NCBI GenBank assembly: GCA_018054895.1
Contig: JAGPIQ010000004.1
Coordinates: 1-59,388 of the forward strand
Source: Lutibacter sp.
GTDB taxonomy: Bacteria > Bacteroidota > Bacteroidia > Flavobacteriales > Flavobacteriaceae
Reading direction: 5' to 3'
Length of the DNA: 59,388 nucleotides
The notes below the pieces were generated by a model that saw only the letters and a list, made by a program, of their open reading frames with translations, ran no database searches and was not told where the DNA came from. Positions 16,075 to 25,811 of this stretch are shown piece by piece. Position 1 is the stretch's first letter. The number at the start of each line of letters is the position of its first letter. The translations under genes were made by a program, and so were the position numbers.

Positions 16075-17943
16075 TTAATTCAATGTTTTTTTAATTTTTA
16101 TGGCTATATCTTTTTTAAAGTCTGGTATTTGTATTTCTAATTTTCCAGATTTGCAAATTATTGTTTTGGTTGTTATTATTACCCCTGTAAAAGTATTTAA
16201 AAGCTCAACAGTATACTTACCATCATCTAAAGGAAAATTTAAAATTTGCCCTTTAATTGTATTTATGGGTAATTCTCTATTTATGTAGGTGTGATTTATA
16301 TCTTGAACCCACACATAAGCTTTGTTATTATTTTTCAGACCATAACTTCGTACAATACCATTCTCTGTTTTATGCACCGTTAGATTTCTCAAATCTTCAT
16401 CTTTAAGAAAAATGCTTAATGGTTTATAATGGTAATAAAGATCGAAATGATCAATGTATTTCCCCCAATACCAATGCATTGAAGTCCCTAAAGCCTTTTG
16501 CATAATAGAAGCCCAAAGCATATTATGAAAGCCTAAGTCTCCATTTTGATCATTTTCCATTTGAGCTTCACCAACGGCTGACAGTGCTTGCTCACCAATA
16601 ATGGTGGGTTTATTATACTTTTTACGTGACTCTATTAGATACCCAATAAAGTTTTCAGTTTCAAACTGAGGAAAATTACCTGGTAACCATTGATTGTAAA
16701 ACGTATAACGATGAGCGGTTGTTAAATCGATAGTGGGAAGTTTCCAAATATCAGCACCATAATCTGTATTCGCAAAACTAGTTGTTACCAAATGGTTTGG
16801 ATCCAGTTGTTTTAAATAGTTGGACATTTCACTGTGCCATGCTGTTATATTTTTTTGATTGGATTTGAATGAATTCCCTTCTCCCCAAAGTATATCATGT
16901 CCGTCTGCTTCATTCCACAATTCATAAGTAAGGATATTTTTGGAGTATCCCCATCTTGCCACAACGTACCTAGCGTATTGTTTAAAATAGTCCTTTGCCG
17001 AATTATCCGTAAAAAAATCAGATACATTAGCTACAGGGCCACCATTTATCAAATTATAAGGATTACGGTTCCAACCATAGTGAGGGTACGATTTGGTTTC
17101 CTTATCAAAATCTTCCCAATGCAATAAACTCAATCGAAAGAAAACACCTAATTGCTCAGCTTTTTCAAATCGATAATCCATCTTCCAACTATTTTGCTGG
17201 TTGTATTTCCCTATTCCTTTCCAGGCATTTGAAAAAGGAAGCTCATCTTTATGAAATGTCCACTCTAACTGGTCTGTTTCACAAAAATCAAACTGAGCCA
17301 TATTTGCTCCGTTAGCTGCCATTTTCCCTAACCAATCATCATAATCATAGGTGCCTCGGCTATTTGTAGTTCCATTCCATTCCCACCCTACTAAGTTATG
17401 CCCCAAACCAATATATGGTGTATTATCTTCGTAATCAAGATATGCCCAATCCGATTCACTAACCTTTAAGAAACCTTTTTCTAACGAATTATTGGAAGTA
17501 AAAATTAGAAAACCATTACTTGGATATCGTATAATTTTATTACTTTTCGTACGGTCTATAATTTCAATATAACACTTATAATCTCCTAAAAGTTTCGGAG
17601 AATACCGAATCATCCAACTATTATTTCCATTCGATGTAAGATGCTCATCTTTACCTATCAAATTTCTACCAAAACCTTCATACCAAAACCCTGGAATTTT
17701 TTCAATAATTCCATTCGGTAATGCAAAATAGGCATTAACTTCAACCTCATTCACATTATCATACGGGTTATCCCAAGATTTATCAAGATTAAAAGTTGCT
17801 TCATACTTCCCAAGTCTAGGAATTTCATCACTATTATGAATATAAGAAATCACTTGAAAATCTTTATCCGTAGTTTTTGAACTAAAACAACTACTAAATA
17901 AAATTACAATAGCCAATAAAAAATAGTTAGAATACATGTGCAT
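16075..17943 (-). CDS. DUF5060/TIM-barrel glycosidase, lipoprotein paralogue (PUL)
   Basis: The 622 residues start with a lipoprotein signal (VILFSSC). Residues about 30-150 form a DUF5060 Ig-like domain (IPRLGKYEATFNL, GFWYEGFGR). A TIM-barrel follows with GLGHNLVGWEW, YELWNEADG (Glu345, likely acid/base) and TIIGEQAL (Glu451, likely nucleophile), the clan GH-A layout with Glu on strands 4 and 7. The C-terminal beta domain (about 520-622) is of the kind that ends many clan-A enzymes (AYVWVQD, YTVELLNTFTG). It is a close paralogue of the next gene upstream but lacks the CBM and the type IX tail. It probably acts on the PUL glycan at the cell envelope. The exact linkage is unknown. Confidence 0.8.
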   Translation of the reverse strand: MHMYSNYFLLAIVILFSSCFSSKTTDKDFQVISYIHNSDEIPRLGKYEATFNLDKSWDNPYDNVNEVEVNAYFALPNGIIEKIPGFWYEGFGRNLIGKDEHLTSNGNNSWMIRYSPKLLGDYKCYIEIIDRTKSNKIIRYPSNGFLIFTSNNSLEKGFLKVSESDWAYLDYEDNTPYIGLGHNLVGWEWNGTTNSRGTYDYDDWLGKMAANGANMAQFDFCETDQLEWTFHKDELPFSNAWKGIGKYNQQNSWKMDYRFEKAEQLGVFFRLSLLHWEDFDKETKSYPHYGWNRNPYNLINGGPVANVSDFFTDNSAKDYFKQYARYVVARWGYSKNILTYELWNEADGHDILWGEGNSFKSNQKNITAWHSEMSNYLKQLDPNHLVTTSFANTDYGADIWKLPTIDLTTAHRYTFYNQWLPGNFPQFETENFIGYLIESRKKYNKPTIIGEQALSAVGEAQMENDQNGDLGFHNMLWASIMQKALGTSMHWYWGKYIDHFDLYYHYKPLSIFLKDEDLRNLTVHKTENGIVRSYGLKNNNKAYVWVQDINHTYINRELPINTIKGQILNFPLDDGKYTVELLNTFTGVIITTKTIICKSGKLEIQIPDFKKDIAIKIKKTLN

Positions 17944-17952
17944 TTTATTATT

Positions 17953-20565
17953 TTATTTCTTTATAAAAAGCTTTTGAAACAGTCCACCTTTTTTTAAATT
18001 ACTATTTAAAATATAGATCCCTGATTTAAATTGACTCATGTCAATTTTTCCGTTTTTTAAGTCTATTTCATTAATATCCAATAACAACATTCCTTGTACA
18101 TTGTAAATTTTCACTCCATCTTTTAAAAGTTCGAAATTTCCTATATGCAGTAGGTTCTCAACTGGCATAGGATAAAGTGCAACAGTATCATTATTTTCTA
18201 TATTTATCTTTGATTCGTTAACACCTAAACTTGAGCCTGCTTCCTTAGTAAATTCGATATCATCATAACCCAACCAGTTTCCCGCATTAGCATTTGAGTA
18301 AAGCCCTATGGTACATTGACCATTCGCCACAAGAATATCAGGAATTTCTATTTGCGTCCAAGTAGCAGTCGCTGGAATATTTGCTGAAAGCTTTACAGTA
18401 CTACCATAATCTTTAGCTTCAATAAATGAAACATTTTGTCCTCCGCTGGATATCACCCAAAATTTAAGATTATAAACCCCGTTTTCTAATCCTGTAATGG
18501 TCTGACTTGTATAAATTTCATAAGCCGAGGCTTTATAATGAGTAGCTCTATAATTTCCAGATTTTGGGGTTAAATTTTGCGTAAAATCGGCATCTGCGTT
18601 TAACCCTGAAAAACCAGGCCATGTATCCCATGCGTTTGGTGTTTGAGTTCCTGCATTATCCTCAAATCCTGGATTAATTGCATAGTTTGTACTTGTACTT
18701 GCTCCAGTTATTTTTTTGATTTTAATGGCAATATCCTTTGTGAAATCTGGTATTGAAATTTCCAATTTACCGGCACTACTAGTTAATGTAGTTGTAGAAA
18801 CTATCACCCCAGTATATGTATTTAAAAATTCAACTGAATAGGTTCCATTATCAAAAACAGACATCGTAAGAGTCTCTCCACTAATCACGTTTTGTGGCAA
18901 ATTACGATTGATGAATGTATGGTTTAAATCTTGTACCCATACAAAAGCTTTCTCCCAGTTTTTTAATCCGTAAGTTCTTACTATGCCATTATTGCTCTTA
19001 TAAATCTGCAGATTCCTTAAATCTTCATTTTGAAGAAAAATACCAAGAGGTTTGTAGTGATCATAAAGATCAAAATCATCAATATATTTGTCCCACTGCC
19101 AATGCATAGAAGTACCCAAAGCACGTTGCATAATTGAAGACCAAAGTTGATTATGAAAACCATATTCACCTGTAGTATCGTTGGTCATTTGATCCCAACC
19201 ATTTGGAGATAAAGCAAACTCTCCAAAAATTATTGGCTTAAAAAATGAATTGCGAGATTGCACTACATAACCCGTCATACCCTCAGTTTCCCAATGATCA
19301 AAACCTCCTGGATAACTGGTATTAAAATAGGTGTATCTATGAACAGTAGTAAGATCTATATTTGGTAGTGACCATATATTTGGTTCTCGCTCAGAACTTG
19401 CGAAACTTGTAGTAATTAAATGGTTTGGATCTATCTGTTTTAAATATGTTGACATTTCACTATGCCAGGCTGTAATATTATTTTTATTCTTGTTATAATT
19501 ACCATTATTTGCCCAAACTATTTCATTAGAATCCACTTCATTCCACAATTCATATGTAAGGATATTTTTGCTATATCCCCATCTCGCAACAACATATCGT
19601 AAATATTGTTTATAATATGCTTTTGCCGTAGCATCCGTAAAAAATAAAGACACATTAGCTACAGGACCACCATTGGCTGAATTGTATGGATTTCTATTCC
19701 AACCATAATCTGGATATACCAAAGCTTCCTTATCAAACTCTTCCCAATGAGACAATGTTAGACGGAAAAAAATATCTAAATCGGCAGCCTTATCAAAACG
19801 GTAATCCATCTTCCAACTATTTTGTGGATTGTACTTACCGATACCTTCCCAAGCATTGGAAAAAGGAAGTTCGTCTGCATCAAATGTCCATTCTATTTGA
19901 TCTGTTTCACAAAAATCAAATTGAGCCATATTGGCTCCATTAGTAGCCATTTTAGCTAACCAATCATCATAATCATAAGTACCTCTACTATTTGTATTTC
20001 CTTCCCATTCCCATCCTAACAAATTATGACCCAAACCTACATAAGGTGTATTGTCTTCGTAATCAAGATAAGCTTTGTCTGTATCACTAACCTTTAAGAA
20101 TCCTTTTCCAGTAGTACTAATAGATGTAAAACTGACAGAACCTGTACTCGGATATCTAGTTACCTGATTAGAGTTCGTACGATCAATGATTTCAATATAA
20201 TAACTGTAGTTTCCAAGGAATTTTGGTGCATATCTAAGTTTCCATCCATTATTTCCATTCGGTGAAAGCTGTTCATCATTACCTACTAAACTTCTGCTAA
20301 AACCTTCATACCAAAACCCTGCAATTTGTTCAATTGTTCCATTAGGCAAGGTAAAATAAGCATTGATTTCTACTTCATTGCTGTTGTCATAAGGGTTGCT
20401 CCATACCTTGTCTAGATTGAAAGTTACTTCATACTTCCCTAATCTAGGAATCTCAACACTATTTTGAGTAAATGAAGTAAGGATCACTGTCTGGGCATTG
20501 CAAGTATTTTGAGATGCAAAAAAGATTATAAGGACAAAATAAATAATTTTATTGAAATTTTTCAT
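17953..20565 (-). CDS. DUF5060/TIM-barrel glycosidase with CBM and type IX sorting domain (PUL)
   Basis: The 870-residue protein has a signal peptide and the same DUF5060, TIM-barrel and beta-domain order as its neighbour, with YELWNEVDS (Glu343) and IIFGEFALS (Glu449) as likely catalytic acids. Residues about 625-776 form a galactose-binding-like CBM (NPGFED start, AYEIYTSQTITGL, AGNWLGYDDIEF) that most resembles CBM61 of galactanases. Residues about 795-870 are a type IX secretion C-terminal sorting domain (YPMPVENLLHIGN ... KSGIYIL ... FIKK). The enzyme is therefore exported across the outer membrane and probably bound to the surface or released, using the GldKLMN system encoded in this window. 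It is the first CAZyme after the SusD terminator. Confidence 0.85.
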   Translation of the reverse strand: MKNFNKIIYFVLIIFFASQNTCNAQTVILTSFTQNSVEIPRLGKYEVTFNLDKVWSNPYDNSNEVEINAYFTLPNGTIEQIAGFWYEGFSRSLVGNDEQLSPNGNNGWKLRYAPKFLGNYSYYIEIIDRTNSNQVTRYPSTGSVSFTSISTTGKGFLKVSDTDKAYLDYEDNTPYVGLGHNLLGWEWEGNTNSRGTYDYDDWLAKMATNGANMAQFDFCETDQIEWTFDADELPFSNAWEGIGKYNPQNSWKMDYRFDKAADLDIFFRLTLSHWEEFDKEALVYPDYGWNRNPYNSANGGPVANVSLFFTDATAKAYYKQYLRYVVARWGYSKNILTYELWNEVDSNEIVWANNGNYNKNKNNITAWHSEMSTYLKQIDPNHLITTSFASSEREPNIWSLPNIDLTTVHRYTYFNTSYPGGFDHWETEGMTGYVVQSRNSFFKPIIFGEFALSPNGWDQMTNDTTGEYGFHNQLWSSIMQRALGTSMHWQWDKYIDDFDLYDHYKPLGIFLQNEDLRNLQIYKSNNGIVRTYGLKNWEKAFVWVQDLNHTFINRNLPQNVISGETLTMSVFDNGTYSVEFLNTYTGVIVSTTTLTSSAGKLEISIPDFTKDIAIKIKKITGASTSTNYAINPGFEDNAGTQTPNAWDTWPGFSGLNADADFTQNLTPKSGNYRATHYKASAYEIYTSQTITGLENGVYNLKFWVISSGGQNVSFIEAKDYGSTVKLSANIPATATWTQIEIPDILVANGQCTIGLYSNANAGNWLGYDDIEFTKEAGSSLGVNESKINIENNDTVALYPMPVENLLHIGNFELLKDGVKIYNVQGMLLLDINEIDLKNGKIDMSQFKSGIYILNSNLKKGGLFQKLFIKK

Positions 20566-20906
20566 TTGTTGATTTTTTCATTATGAAATTTCTGTTTTAA
20601 GTACCTTTTTAACTATATAAATACAGCTAAAATCGCTCCCATATTTTAATTGAAGTAGACTAAAATTGAAGTGTTTATCACTAAAATATAGATAATCTAC
20701 TAAATTTTGAATACCATCTGATTTTCTAAAAATTAAGTTTTTAAAAATAGTTTCAAAGCATATTTATCTGACACAATAGCAAAACTTAATTAACTATCGT
20801 GTTTCTAATATTTGATAAAAAATTAGAAAAACTCCGAGGCCATAGCCTCGGAGAATTAACTCAACTAAACATTTCTCTATTGAGAACCAAACTATACTTT
20901 ATATTC
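20566..20906. other. 341-base gap between susD-like and first glycosidase gene
   Basis: AT-rich, no ORF. It holds the strong leftward terminator at 20832-20853 and, between that and the glycosidase ATG, about 265 bases of leader or promoter space. No exact TAnnTTTG box was found on the minus strand here, so glycosidase genes may be read by partial terminator read-through or by a non-housekeeping sigma factor. Confidence 0.5.
20832..20853 (-). terminator. Intrinsic terminator after the SusCD genes
   Basis: Perfect 9-base arms CTCCGAGGC/GCCTCGGAG with a 4-base loop, the most GC-rich hairpin in this AT-rich region. On the minus strand it is followed by TTTTTC and further T runs. It lies about 54 bases after the susD-like stop and splits the PUL into a transport part and an enzyme part. 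Confidence 0.8.
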
Positions 20907-22376
20907 TTACTTCCAACTAGGATTTTGTTCAAGTGACCCATCAGATTTATCAATTTCTGATTGAGGTATTGGTAAAAACAAATCTCTAGGATATGAAAAA
21001 TTTGTATATCCTTTGTTATGGAAATAATTCACTAATTCACTTTGACTTAACAATCTTCTTAAATCAAATCCACTTTTTCCTTCTAAGCAAAGTTCCACTC
21101 TTCTTTCATGAATAATAGCTTCCAAAACTTTTTCTGGAGAAAGCCCTAAGTCTAAAGCTGGCATACTAACAGAAGCTCTTGCTCTAACTTTATTTATATA
21201 TCCAACAGCGTCAGAAGATGCACTTGTTTTATTTAATGCTTCTGCATATAACAACAATACATCTGCATATCTCATCAATGATTGATTAACTGGTGAGTAC
21301 CAAGGATAAGCTGCCTCTCTACCTAAACCTGTAATCCATTTTCGGTTACCATGAGGCGATTCTATTCCTTTAAATACTTTACCCTCATATACTTCTCCTA
21401 CATTTAATATAGATGCTGCTCTTCTTGGATCTTCTTTGGGTGTTATTTCAAACTCACTAACTAAATCAGCAGTAGGGCGCGTAAATCCCCATCCAAATTC
21501 TCCTCCAGCTCCATAGCCTTGCGGTGTAAAACTACCAACATTATCACCTGTATTAGATGCAAACTGAATCTCAAAAACAGATTCACTGGAATTTTCATTG
21601 GTTCCATTAAATAAACTCTCATAATTATCAACAAGTGCATATTTATTGGAATCAACAACTCTTTTTAAGATTATTACGGCATCTCCTGGATTGTCCATAA
21701 GTAAGTATAAATACCCTAAATATGATTGCGCAGCTCCTTTTGTAGCTCTTCCTACATTATTACTATCATATTCTGATACCAAAGGTAATCTGTCCTCAGC
21801 TTCCAAAAGATCGTTTTTTATTTGGATAAAAAATTCACTTTGAGGTGAAGAAGGTATATAAAAATTATCTAATGATAAAGTTTGAACTACTAGTGGCGCA
21901 TCACCCCACAGTTGTGTAATTCTTAAATTGTACCAAGCACGTAAAAAATAACATTCTCCCAAAAGTCTACTTTTCATACCATCGCTAAAAACATCTTCTG
22001 GCATTTCATTTATTCTTTCAATCCCTTGGTTTGCTAAATAAACTCCATTATATAGATTCACCCACAAACTTGCTACTTCAGGATTTTCTGGAGTATTCGT
22101 ATACTCATGAGTTTGTTTTAATCCTGCAAAGCCTGGGTGGCTCTCAGCATCAGGACTCATAATATCTGGTATATAATCTAAGCCTTTCCATTCATTTGTA
22201 AAAAGAATGCGCTGCAATCTAGAATATGTTGCTGTTACTGCGCTAATAGCATCACCTTCTGTTTGATAATAAAGGTCTTCTGAAATTACACCGTAAGGTT
22301 GTTGGTCTAGTATATCTTCACAACTAACTAGCGAAAGCATTGTGAATACATAAAAAATAATTTTATATTTTTTCAT
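20907..22376 (-). CDS. SusD/RagB-family nutrient-binding lipoprotein (PUL)
   Basis: This is a 489-residue outer-surface lipoprotein with signal MKKYKIIFYVFTMLSLVSC and lipobox LVSC. The SusD features are the mature start EDILDQQPYGVISEDLYY, TPR-like helices (LLGECYFLRAWYNLRITQLWGDAPLV) and a C-terminal block (IIHERRVELCLEGKSGFDLRRL ... FLPIPQSEI). SusD proteins form the lid of the SusC transporter and bind glycans. It lies 44 bases downstream of the susC-like gene in the same operon. Ligand specificity cannot be inferred. Confidence 0.96.
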   Translation of the reverse strand: MKKYKIIFYVFTMLSLVSCEDILDQQPYGVISEDLYYQTEGDAISAVTATYSRLQRILFTNEWKGLDYIPDIMSPDAESHPGFAGLKQTHEYTNTPENPEVASLWVNLYNGVYLANQGIERINEMPEDVFSDGMKSRLLGECYFLRAWYNLRITQLWGDAPLVVQTLSLDNFYIPSSPQSEFFIQIKNDLLEAEDRLPLVSEYDSNNVGRATKGAAQSYLGYLYLLMDNPGDAVIILKRVVDSNKYALVDNYESLFNGTNENSSESVFEIQFASNTGDNVGSFTPQGYGAGGEFGWGFTRPTADLVSEFEITPKEDPRRAASILNVGEVYEGKVFKGIESPHGNRKWITGLGREAAYPWYSPVNQSLMRYADVLLLYAEALNKTSASSDAVGYINKVRARASVSMPALDLGLSPEKVLEAIIHERRVELCLEGKSGFDLRRLLSQSELVNYFHNKGYTNFSYPRDLFLPIPQSEIDKSDGSLEQNPSWK

Positions 22377-22420
22377 AATCTTATATATTAAGTATTATAA
22401 TTTGTTGTTGTTATTTTGAT

Positions 22421-25400
22421 TTATAAACTGAAGTTTAAACCCATATAAATAGTTCTTGTAAGTGGGAATGTATCTGTTACTGATCCTAATTGCGGATCAA
22501 AACCAGGCCAATCGGTACTTGTAAAAAGATTTTGTCCTGCAACATATATTCTAAGTTTACTTTTATCTTTCAAAGGAACATTGTATCCTATCTGAAGATT
22601 TTTCAATCTTATATAATCGCGGCTTGCTAAATAAAATGTAGATACCCTTTTGTTATTATTTGGATCTCCTGATACCAATCTCGGGAAATTATTACTTGTT
22701 CCTTCTCCGTTCCAACTATCTATAAATCTAGCTGAGTTAAACTCACCACTTCTATTAATATCAAATCCTGGGCCTTGTGTATAACCATCTTTACCAAACT
22801 CACCAACAAATGAAAAACTTAAATCTAAATTTTTGTATTCAAACTGACCGTTAAACCCAACTATTTTCTCTACAAGATTAGACCCAATAAATGTTCTATC
22901 TGCATCATTAATCACTTTATCATCATTAAGGTCTGCAAATCTTATATCACCAGGCGCTGCATTTGGTTGTGTTGGAGCAGCAGCAATCTCTGCTTGATTT
23001 TGAAAAATACCAACCATTTTATATCCATAAAAAGAATTGATAGCCTGACCTTCTGTAGTTCTAGTATTTGTATAAATAAGGCTAGCCTCATTATTAAGTG
23101 CAGTTACTTCATTATCATTGTCTGAAAAATTTAATGATAAGTTATATTTAAAATCTTTAGGTTCATCAAAATTACCATAACTTACAGTAACCTCATATCC
23201 CTTATTTTTTGCTTCACCAGCATTTTGAAATGCAGGTGTAAGACTATTTCCTGTAATTGCAGGAATTGGCACTTGCAATAAAATGTCTGAAGTGTGTCTT
23301 TGATAGTAATCTAAAATAACTTTTAACTTATCGTCCAAAAAGTTAATATCAGCACCTATTCCTAATGTTGAAGTAGATTCCCAACTAATATCGCTATTAA
23401 CTAAGGAGCTAGGAGCTCTTCCGATATAAGAATTTTGATCTGTTCCAAAAACATAATTGGATCCGGCACCAATTATTGCTTGGTAAGGATAAACACCTAT
23501 ATCTTGGTTTCCTAATACACCATACCCTCCACGTAATTTAAAATAAGATAATTTATCATATTTTTCCATAAATGCTTCTTTGGAAACAATCCAACCAGCA
23601 GAAAAAGATGGAAAATAACCAACTCTATTTCCCTTAGCAAATCTTGATGACTCATCAACTCTTAAAACAGCCTTTAACAAATACTTATTGTTGTAGGTGT
23701 AATTTAGCCTTCCCAAATAAGATTGAATAGCCCATTTAGTTATACCTCCACGTGCTAAGTCATTAGTAGTTCCACCATTTAAAACTTGATTATTATCGTC
23801 TTCTCTGGCAAAATCTTGGCGCTGGCCTCTTAAATATTCAAATCTTGATGATTGTATTGTATAACCCGCCAACGCATCAAAAGCATGATTTCCAATTTTT
23901 TTATCATAGGTAAGTAAACCATTAAATTGTAAATCCAAATTGTAATTAATTTCTCTATTTAAAAGAGCAACATCAACAACGTTTACAAAACCAAAGTCGT
24001 AAGAAGGTGTAAATTCCGTATTATTATTCTGAACATATTCTAGTGCTCCTTCAACTTTCGCTGTTAAACCAGGAATAATTTCATATTCAACAGAAAGCTT
24101 TTCTAGCGTTCTAATTAATGCATACGTATTATCTAAAATTGTTGCACGAAGTACTGGGTTAGGTATATCTGTAGATTCTCCAGGTTGTGAAGCAATACCT
24201 AAACTACCATCTGCATTTGTAGCAGGAACTGTTGGAGAATATCTTAAACCTGTTTGTACTGCTGCCTGTGGATCTCCTTCTTTTTCAACACTATAGCTTG
24301 AAATAAATGTATTACTAATTTTTAATCCTTTTATAGGTGTAAAATCTAAAGAGTTTGAAAGATTAAAACGATCATTTTCAGTATTTAAAATGACACCTTT
24401 AATTTTTTGATACCCAATAGAAAGTGAATATTGACTTTTTTCATTCCCTCCTGAAAAACTAAGGCCTATTTTATTTTTATAACCTGTTCTAAATATTTCA
24501 TCTTGCCAATTAGTTCCTTGTCCATAACTTTGAGGATCTGCAAATACTGGAGCTGCTCCAGCGTTTTCATAAAATTGATTGTTTAGAATTGCAAATTCAG
24601 TTGCATTTACAACATCCAATTTTTTACTTACTTCATCCATTCCTGTATAAAATGAAAGGTTTATTTGCGATTTACCTTCACGACCTCTTTTTGAGGTAAC
24701 TAATACAACACCATTTGCACCACGTGAACCATAAATAGCTGCAGATGATGCATCTTTTAATACAGTGATATTTGCAATATTATTTGGATCTAGATCTCTT
24801 AATCCTTGACTAGTAATGATTCCATCTACAACAATTAAAGGGTTAGGATTTGCACCAAAAGTTCCAAGTCCTCTTATGGTTATATTTACATCAGATCTCG
24901 GATTTCCACTTGACTGTGATACTAAAACCCCTGCTAATGCACCTTGTAACGCTTCACCAGCATTTGCGGATGCTTGATTCTTTAACAAGCGTTCATTTAC
25001 AACACCAATGGCATCTGACACATTGCCTTTTCGCTGTTGCCCATAACCTACTAATACTATTTCTTCTAGGTTAGAAACATTATCTTGCAAAACAATGTTA
25101 AAATTCGTTTGTTTAAGTACAGGTATTTCTTTACTAATGAAACCTATGTATGAAACTTGTAAAATTGCATTAGTGCCTGATACTGTTAAAGAAAAATTTC
25201 CGTCAAAATCTGTTTGTGTACCATTACTGGTTCCCTTTTCAATAATAGTAGCACCAGCTAAAGGAATACCTCTTTCGTCTTTTAGCGTTCCTTTTAGTTG
25301 TATACCTTGAGTTTGTACTACGCTAGACAAAGCTGTATTTCCAGCTACTTTTTTTATTTTTACAGTCTTATCATTTGAAAGCTCATATTCTATATTGTTT

Positions 25401-25705
25401 CCTGAGAACCCTAAATTCAATAATTGTGATATTTTAATACCTCCTTTTTTTAGTTGAACTTTAGGTGTACCCAAAAACAAATCTTGAGGATACATAAAAT
25501 GATAATCTGTTTGTTTTTCAATGATATTAAAAATATCATCAACCGTGACTATCATATCCTTATCAATAATAATTTGGTCTTGAGAAAATGAATTCTCAGG
25601 ATTGAGACCGAAGATAGTTAAACTAAATAAGAATATAAATGTTCTCATAATTGTTAGCATTGTTCTCTTGCCTGCAAGAGAGCACATAATTAATTTAATT
25701 TTCAT
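22421..25705 (-). CDS. SusC/RagA TonB-dependent transporter with STN signalling domain (PUL)
   Basis: The 1094-residue outer-membrane receptor has, after the signal peptide, an STN domain (about 45-110, DQIIIDKDMIVTVDDIFNII), a carboxypeptidase-D regulatory-like beta domain (IQLKGTLKDERGIPLAGATI), a TonB-box-like stretch, the plug (VLVGYGQQRKGNVSDAIGVV, RGLGTFGANPNPLIVVDG) and the 22-strand barrel to the terminal Phe-containing strand (MGLNFSL). The STN domain marks it as a transducer that signals to FecR and the ECF sigma factor encoded just upstream. It imports oligosaccharides with SusD. It starts at the ATG at 25705; the segment MKIKLIMCSLAGKR precedes the hydrophobic signal. Confidence 0.96.
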   Translation of the reverse strand: MKIKLIMCSLAGKRTMLTIMRTFIFLFSLTIFGLNPENSFSQDQIIIDKDMIVTVDDIFNIIEKQTDYHFMYPQDLFLGTPKVQLKKGGIKISQLLNLGFSGNNIEYELSNDKTVKIKKVAGNTALSSVVQTQGIQLKGTLKDERGIPLAGATIIEKGTSNGTQTDFDGNFSLTVSGTNAILQVSYIGFISKEIPVLKQTNFNIVLQDNVSNLEEIVLVGYGQQRKGNVSDAIGVVNERLLKNQASANAGEALQGALAGVLVSQSSGNPRSDVNITIRGLGTFGANPNPLIVVDGIITSQGLRDLDPNNIANITVLKDASSAAIYGSRGANGVVLVTSKRGREGKSQINLSFYTGMDEVSKKLDVVNATEFAILNNQFYENAGAAPVFADPQSYGQGTNWQDEIFRTGYKNKIGLSFSGGNEKSQYSLSIGYQKIKGVILNTENDRFNLSNSLDFTPIKGLKISNTFISSYSVEKEGDPQAAVQTGLRYSPTVPATNADGSLGIASQPGESTDIPNPVLRATILDNTYALIRTLEKLSVEYEIIPGLTAKVEGALEYVQNNNTEFTPSYDFGFVNVVDVALLNREINYNLDLQFNGLLTYDKKIGNHAFDALAGYTIQSSRFEYLRGQRQDFAREDDNNQVLNGGTTNDLARGGITKWAIQSYLGRLNYTYNNKYLLKAVLRVDESSRFAKGNRVGYFPSFSAGWIVSKEAFMEKYDKLSYFKLRGGYGVLGNQDIGVYPYQAIIGAGSNYVFGTDQNSYIGRAPSSLVNSDISWESTSTLGIGADINFLDDKLKVILDYYQRHTSDILLQVPIPAITGNSLTPAFQNAGEAKNKGYEVTVSYGNFDEPKDFKYNLSLNFSDNDNEVTALNNEASLIYTNTRTTEGQAINSFYGYKMVGIFQNQAEIAAAPTQPNAAPGDIRFADLNDDKVINDADRTFIGSNLVEKIVGFNGQFEYKNLDLSFSFVGEFGKDGYTQGPGFDINRSGEFNSARFIDSWNGEGTSNNFPRLVSGDPNNNKRVSTFYLASRDYIRLKNLQIGYNVPLKDKSKLRIYVAGQNLFTSTDWPGFDPQLGSVTDTFPLTRTIYMGLNFSL

Positions 25706-25753
25706 AAATTTGCATGATTTTAATTAGACATCGTTTAGTTAATTCACTGTAGA

Positions 25754-25795
25754 GGGACGAAGTTGATTCACCGCAAAATGTTTGGCTTCGCTCCC
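25754..25795 (-). repeat. Inverted repeat in the fecR-susC gap
   Basis: GGGA-CGAAG at 25754-25762 pairs with CTTCG-C-TCCC at 25786-25795 within the 106-base gap. In the leftward mRNA it would form a stem between the regulatory genes and susC. On the plus strand it is followed by T-rich sequence. Confidence 0.45.
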
Positions 25796-25811
25796 TTTTT
25801 CTTTTATTTTT

